From: Epiperipatus broadwayi
Taxonomy: Eukaryota > Onychophora > Udeonychophora > Euonychophora > Peripatidae
Assembly: GCA_028023455.1 (NCBI GenBank)
Contig: JAQFVV010012419.1
Location: 804,001-868,000, forward strand
DNA: 64,000 bases
Direction: 5' to 3'
Shown here: positions 58,600 to 64,000 of the stretch, piece after piece
Position numbering within the stretch: position 1 is the stretch's first letter
Layout of the letters: each line of letters opens with the position of its first letter
Notes under the pieces: model-generated
Seen by the model: only the letters and a program-made list of their open reading frames with translations
What the model was told of the DNA's origin: nothing
Databases searched by the model: none
Made by a program: the position numbers and the translations under genes

Positions 58600-60040
58600 T
58601 GTATTTAAATTTGAAACTGATGTTTATCAGTATAGTGGTCTGAGTCGCCCAGATAAAATTAAATTAAAAATAATATATAAAATTAATTAAAGATAACATT
58701 CTTTAAAAGAAAACTATGTGAATTATTTTTGGATCAATTAGCCACCAAGATAAAAGCTGGGGGCAATTATTCGAAGGGGGGTAACCAAATTGACCATGTA
58801 ATGGAGGTGCTATATATACTGTTCACCAGGTGCAGGACAACAGTGGTAGTTATATTAAGAGTTCTTGCAGTCATATTTTTCTAAGTTCTCTCAGATGTAT
58901 TTTCTCCAGTCTTCCAAGTAGCCAGAGAGATTCTCAGAGTGATCTAAGCTCTTCAATATATATTGCATGATCGCTGCAGGCTGTCTAGCCATATATTTTA
59001 GTCACTGCAAATATTTTATGACTCCAGATTAATGCAGAGGTTACTTACACAGAATACCATTGCTATGGAGTACTGACCTAATAATTGAATGGTGATAGCT
59101 ACAGTCAGTATGGAGGAGATTGGGGTTGCTGAAATCTTGCGATGCTAATGAGCTCCTGTCGCTTCCAGTTATATGCTATGCTTGCCTCATATCCGGGCCG
59201 CAATCTAGAAGACATGAACTGTTAAGAAAGAGCATAGAGCCGAGTCTCTCCTTCATTCATTTCTAATAAAATAAATAGCAGTGTTCGTCTAATTGCCACA
59301 GCATTAACAAAATCAAGATGAAGACCATTTCTACATCAACCAGCAAGATTATGGGATAGAAGCTCGCTTCAGTGCAACTGTCCTGCTCCGTCCAAGCTGT
59401 CGAAATGTAGCCACACAGGCCTAGCAGATATCGATGATGAAGATCGCCAAACCAACAGAGTGAGAGAAAGAAGTCCTTGCTGCCCTAGTAAGCAGTTGTG
59501 TATAGCATGTTCAGAGACCCTAAGTCCAGATGAAGTCTCAAGACACCAGAGTGTAAAATTTGTTTCAACCTTTTAATATTATATTTTTTTAAATACTACT
59601 TATATGTTTATATTATATAATATGTTTAAAACGTAATTATGCCAGAGATCTTATTTATATTTCAGTAGTGCATGTATGTTAAGTCATTTATCCACTAAGT
59701 GCAGGATTCTTTAAGTTAGTCATTCTTCCACATTTATTTTAAAATGTACGTAAACTATAAGATGAGTATGTGCGTCTTACATCCTATCGTAATTATGTTC
59801 AAACCAGTCAAATGTGTATAAATTAAACCAAGACAAAGCGCATAAAATGATGGTTTTACTTTGTTTCTTCATGTGTTTAACTGTATGTTAATGCACGATT
59901 TTAAAATACTATTAAACTGTGGAATGAATGCAGAAATGAGCATACATGCACGACCGAATATTTAATGATCTCATATTACCTTTTTATATTGCCTAATATA
60001 TACGTGTGGGTATAGAACTCAGACCACTTCATCCAAACAT
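58600..60040 (+). repeat. unclassified LTR-like or SINE-flanked stretch
   Basis: GTGGTCTGAGT occurs near 58638 and, inverted, near 60020. Between them 58800-59560 is GC-richer, with TATATATAC near 58812, a leader-like body and AATAAAATAAATAG near 59266. That would fit a plus-strand promoter-to-poly(A) unit. No coding region is evident. No second copy is in the window. Confidence 0.35.
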
Positions 60041-60703
60041 TTTTATGAATTAAGGGAAACGGATTAAATAATATCTTATTTTCTTTTATTTGTGCAATTG
60101 GTGGTGGAATAATGGGGTTTAAAACATGTTAATTGATATGTGTAATAAATGTTTTATAACTTATTTTATTGTTGAGTGTTATATTTATTTTCTTTCATTT
60201 CTTAAAAATATAATAAAGTAAATATATTTCCGAGAGCGGCTTTAAAATTTCTTTTTATATAACATGAGATAGAAGAGGGCTGGGTATAGCATAATGGGAT
60301 ACGACTTTATCAGGCCTTAGAAAGTTGATATATGTTATGTAATGGGTTGGGAGTTGTATATCCTTCCAGTCGGGGATTTTCTGTCTGGGAGTGGTGCATA
60401 AAGATGTGAATTATTCACCGTCTTTCAAAGGTATAGCAATTAATCTTTTGACCTTCGTTGGCATGATAATGAAATAATCAACCATGTTCAATATATTGCT
60501 TAATTTATAATGTGTTAATATAAATTAAATCATAAAATTCATATTTCTATTAAAATTATTATTGAGACCTCACCCTCGGGTGGTACAATCACTTCATGCT
60601 TGATATATACTCCAAAGTTAGAACGGGGTAGATGGTTGCTATATATAATCCTTCTAAACACTTTCCTTCTTCCTTTCCTTTATTTCTGCTATCTTCACAT
60701 ATA
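60041..60703. other. POLRMT intron B-C, AT-rich
   Basis: Nothing recognisable. Confidence 0.5.
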
Positions 60704-61313
60704 ATATTGCAATTCAAATAATTATTCTTACACTTTTTTCAGCAAAAACTTATTATTATTACAGTTTCAACTGTACATTGCAGTCTTCATCAGATCTACA
60801 AATTTCAAATACATATAACAATACAACCATTACATAATACATTTCATATTTTACACAAATTTATCAATTCTCAAAATTATTAATTTTCTATTAGCTTCTT
60901 AAAATTTTTTAATTATTAATTAATATAGTGATAAGACTAATAAAATTGGGGTAGTAAAAGAGATAAGGTTAGTGTATGATGTATGTATAAAAGATAATAT
61001 GTATACAATAAAATATTAGAGATATTAGAATAAAAGGAAGATAGGAAAAAGTAATTAATAGTTAAAAATTAGAAAAGTAATTGTATATAAGATATAATAC
61101 GTATTAAAGATTTTTAAGAAATTAATAAAACATTAATAATTTTGAGAATTGATAAATTTGTATAAAATATGAAATGTACTATGTAATGGTTGTATTGTTA
61201 TATGTATTTCAATTTTGTGGAGCTGATGGAGACTGCAAGGTACAGTCGAAACTGTAATAATAATAATAAAAAGTTTTTGCGGAAAAAGTGTAAAAATTAT
61301 TTGAGTTGCAATA
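60704..61313. mobile_element. fold-back element F3 with hammerhead-like motif in each arm
   Basis: Arms of about 200 bp (60704-60905 and 61115-61313) are inverted copies from the outer TATTGCAA.TCAAATAAT inward to TCAATTCTCAAAATTATTAAT. Each arm contains CTGATG, a 5-bp stem GACTG...CAGT[CT] with a 7-base loop, then GAAAC (minus strand 60793-60764; plus strand 61223-61252). No ORF. It ends about 150 bp downstream of exon B. Confidence 0.75.
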
Positions 61314-61461
61314 AAATAGTAATTACTATAGTTTCATTGTAAATGGATATATAATTTATATTTTTGCCCAATAAGATTATTATATTGTTGCATAAATTTA
61401 TAATTGAGATGAAAATTATGTAACCATAGATGTCAAATAATATAATAAAAAAGTTTCTTAC

Positions 61462-61540
61462 ATTTAAAGGATCATTTGCAGAAGCTATAATCTCAGGTAA
61501 CTTTTCTTCAGCATATTCCAATCGCTCTTTGAGTGGCTTT
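61462..61540 (-). CDS. POLRMT: POLRMT exon B
   Basis: A 79-bp exon with acceptor AATTTTTAAG and donor GTAAGA. The first base completes the codon split after exon A; the exon then ends in phase 0. It encodes KPLKERLEYAEEKLPEIIAS plus ANDPLN. The family pattern here is (R/K)-x-PL-x-(K/E)-R-L-x-(F/Y)-A-E-E-x3-(E/D)-I-(L/I)-x-S-A-(D/N)-x-P-L. It lies 73 bp after exon A and 16.8 kb before exon C, the latter distance largely mobile elements. Confidence 0.9.
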
Positions 61541-61613
61541 CTTAAAAATTCATAAAATAAGAATTAAAGTAAAAATGAAGACTTAAATCTCAATTAAATG
61601 CAATAATACTTAC

Positions 61614-61725
61614 AATTTTTTATGACCTGTCAAATTGACTAAATTAATTTTTAACCAGTCTAATCCTTCATCTCCCAATATTTTCCCACCAGCAAATTTT
61701 AAGAGTCCTCGCTCTAAATCAGGAC
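61614..61725 (-). CDS. POLRMT: POLRMT exon A
   Basis: A 112-bp exon with acceptor ATATGTTTTTAG and donor GTAAGT. It starts in phase 1 (two bases complete a codon) and ends two bases into a codon finished by exon B. It encodes [20 protein letters not shown] then [15 protein letters not shown]. These match the very conserved D-x-(C/A/E)-RGLL-x-FA-x-G-x-x-LG-x-x-GLDWLKIHLVNL segment of animal POLRMT, making this the strongest single identification in the window. The neighbouring upstream exon is not visible up to 64000. Confidence 0.95.
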
Positions 61726-62259
61726 CTAAAAACATATGAATAATAAAAAGAAATACTGGTTGCATCCAATAAAACACTTCCATCATCATTAACAATATTT
61801 AAGGAGTCCATTTAAAAAAAAAACCTTTATTCATTGATAAATAATTTCACTTCGATAATATTGTTTTTCAATGCAAATATCAAGAATTAATAATTTCAAT
61901 ATTATCAGTTTTACTTAAATAGGTCACAAACAATTGGTTCAATGACTAAAATAGCTTGTTAACAAACAGTCAGTCCTTTGAGCTAATTCCCTTTGTAAAA
62001 AAAAAAAAATTAGTCCACTTTGGTATTCAAATCATGCTTGACAATTAAGTAATAAAACTAAGCTTAGTAACATCTCCACATCCTTGCATTTCAATCTAAA
62101 ATCAATCGCCATTCTGTCTTACTAAATTACTTTGTTATTAATTGAGCTCTAAACATTCACTTACAAAACAGGATTATTCCAAGTACCTTTTATACACAAC
62201 TTGTTGATATTTCTTAAATAAAAATGTTTGGTACATCAGTATATTGTATAAAAGTCGGG
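61726..62259. other. POLRMT intron right of exon A
   Basis: AT-rich with A-runs. No feature recognised. Confidence 0.5.
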
Positions 62260-63900
62260 GTGTATTGAGTATTGGAGTCTTACTGTATCTTCCGTACAAG
62301 GGTGCCTTCAGGCCATTCGAACCTGGAAAATTTATATAGTAGGCACATACTTACAGTAAGATCCATAATTTAAATAAATATGACTGAAATGCCCCGGTCA
62401 TTAGCTCGCAGAGCAGCAGAGATAATATATATTTTATCATAAAAAAAAATAATAAAAATAAGAATAAGCCACTGCCAGATTAGCAATACACAGAAACATT
62501 TATTTTGCACATATATAAAATTTAGAATTATTTACTTTTGTATAACTTTTACTTTAGAACTTAATTTAATTTACATTTTAACCTTTTTATTTTAGAAGTT
62601 CGCACAGATGAATTCATTAATATTTTATTAGTGTAGAGTATGCATAGACTACAGAGATTGCACTTGAAAAAGAAAATATTCTATATCCCTTATTTAACCC
62701 TAGGCCAAAAGTTCTGTCAAACTAATGCCAATCTGTCTGATATATCAATGTATTCAATGCAACATGAATACGACAGCACAATACCATACTGTCAGAAATG
62801 TACATCTGAACAGCGTGATTATAGAAGAAATTGTCCCTCGTCCAGTACAGGAATGCTACATCTGTTTGGCGAGAAGAACAATACAAAAAAAAAACTCCAT
62901 ATGAAGGGATTGCAGTCCTTTTTGCTGATTTACGATCCCATTCCATAGGCTAAAGGGGTGAGCCAAGGAGCAGGGAATATCATCTGACTCCGATGATCAA
63001 TAAGAAATAGGCTTATTTTACCCAAGAGTGGCATATAATGTGATCCTCCACGTAGCATCCAACCCATTAACCCAATTAACTGTGAAACAAATAACCTAAG
63101 ATCAACCCTCCCTTTAATTAAACTAACATAACTTTACGATCTACGCAGCCATCCACAACCAACTTAAATTTAACATTTATTAAAAGTTTAGCTTAACAGA
63201 AAGAAAAAAAAATCATAATAAACACTTAAAAGAACAAAAAAAATAAATTAATGAAAATGATTTTAAACTACATATGATAAAAATAATTATTAATAAATGA
63301 TTTAGTTTGGTCAGATAGGAATTCATATTTATATTTAAATATTGGAAAAGTTTTATAGTTAAAGTTCATTAGTTATAGAGTTCTTACGATTTTAAAAAGA
63401 AAAAGTCCATACTTTCTAGTTGCTTGTAATTTGGATCCCGTTTGTTTCTAATTCCCACGACGTCCTGGTGAGACCTGTATGCTGTTAGCCATTCTATTGG
63501 TGTTCATGCGGAGATTCTTTGCTCTAGCTGGTATAGCTCTTTGCAGGATCTTATCGCAGGATCCCGGTGTCTGCAATATAGGAAAACGATACTTCATTTC
63601 TTTTTTCTTTTGGAAAAAACTTAAGGGATTGAAAAGTGCATCTTTTCAATTCTCCCGGAACTAACACACCTCATAATTTATTTCCAATCTTTTCCTTTTT
63701 ATACTAAAATTGTGGATTAACTGAACATGACGTCATGATGATGATGATTCTTTCGCTGTGGTCTATTTCCTGAGGGATTTTTTTTTATTGGCTATTCTGT
63801 TTTTCTCTCCTATCTGACCTTTAATTATAAATTTTGAGATGCCCAAGAGCTAGTTTACTTAAGACTAATTAAAATAATCATTTCCATTTTTTGCCTTTTT
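62260..63900. repeat. repeat family Q, copy B
   Basis: Diverged homologue of about 39740-41600. Shared landmarks in the same order are GGAAAATTTATA near 62330, TGTACATCTGAACAGCGTGA near 62799, ATGCTACATCTGT near 62852 and GGATCC-rich stretches near 63433/63560. An open frame at 62640-62948 overlaps the same landmarks as the one at 40211-40519. However, the two proteins do not align along their length, so coding is unlikely. Confidence 0.55.
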
Positions 63901-64000
63901 ACACAATAGAATTAATTAAATTTTGTACATTCTTAAAGATATATTTTTATCTTTAAATCAGTTTTTTTTTTGAAAATTTAGTTCTAAAATACTTTTTTTT

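Noticed and set aside
58638-60030. Inverted GTGGTCTGAGT words as TIRs of a 1.4-kb element
   Set aside because: The match is only about 11-15 bases and looks like a tRNA A-box, so two SINE heads explain it as well.
1-64000. CRISPR arrays, bacterial operons, rRNA or riboswitches
   Set aside because: No regular short repeat-spacer pattern and no prokaryotic gene layout. All regular repeats found are transposon parts, minisatellites or microsatellites.

Overview
The window is AT-rich nuclear DNA from an animal, most likely an invertebrate with a large, transposon-filled genome. I cannot name the phylum. Evidence for a metazoan: the one host gene recognisable here is broken into short exons by canonical GT...AG introns, some longer than 16 kb. 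The repeats are typical animal families: RTE/BovB-type LINEs, Gypsy-type LTR retrotransposons, a DD34D-type mariner, tRNA-like SINE pieces and fold-back MITEs. Nothing prokaryotic is present (no operons, CRISPR array or bacterial rRNA/tRNA clusters).

Host gene. Five consecutive coding exons on the minus strand (61614-61725, 61462-61540, 44556-44678, 26448-26570, 25456-25533) encode part of the catalytic domain of the mitochondrial, T7-type RNA polymerase (POLRMT). They include the motif A aspartate. Phases agree from exon to exon and every visible splice site is GT/AG. The introns between them are 73 bp, about 16.8 kb, about 18.0 kb and 914 bp. The next expected exon (motif B) is not found in the 25 kb to its left, nor the preceding exon in the 2.3 kb to the right. 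So most of the window appears to be POLRMT intron.

Layout. 1-4.4 kb: an RTE LINE (minus) split by a 1.93-kb TIR element. 4.9-5.9 kb: Gypsy reverse transcriptase relic (minus). 5.9-12.2 kb: a complete-ended, pol-less LTR retrotransposon with 1.9-kb LTRs and a coiled-coil gag (minus). 12.4-12.8 kb: MITE. 13.2-14.7 kb: a second, 5'-truncated RTE (plus). 14.9-15.4 kb: fold-back element. 16.9-21.1 kb: SINE plus Gypsy protease/zinc-knuckle and gag relics (minus). 21-31 kb: intron with short duplications, fold-back elements, exons E and D and a perfect 67-bp-arm palindrome. 34.0-43.4 kb: a second pol-less LTR element (minus) whose 5' LTR is split by a 2.2-kb insert. 44.6 kb: exon C. 45.8 kb: minisatellite. 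46.4-56.4 kb: a mariner split by a Gypsy element that has lost its RT and whose own 5' LTR is split by a 4.5-kb insert. 56.4-60.6 kb: intron with a tRNA-like sequence and an unclassified LTR-like stretch. 60.7-61.3 kb: fold-back element with a hammerhead-like core. 61.5-61.7 kb: exons B and A. 62.3-63.9 kb: diverged second copy of the repeat at 39.7-41.6 kb.

How it fits together. Only POLRMT looks functional. The mobile elements are decayed or non-autonomous, but several nests can be resolved to the base because the target-site duplications survive and the host reading frame closes when the insert is removed. I did not find evidence for a novel multi-gene system. The most unusual items are the altered motif A of POLRMT, the three resolved nests, the RT-less Gypsy, the large-LTR non-autonomous elements and the perfect palindrome.
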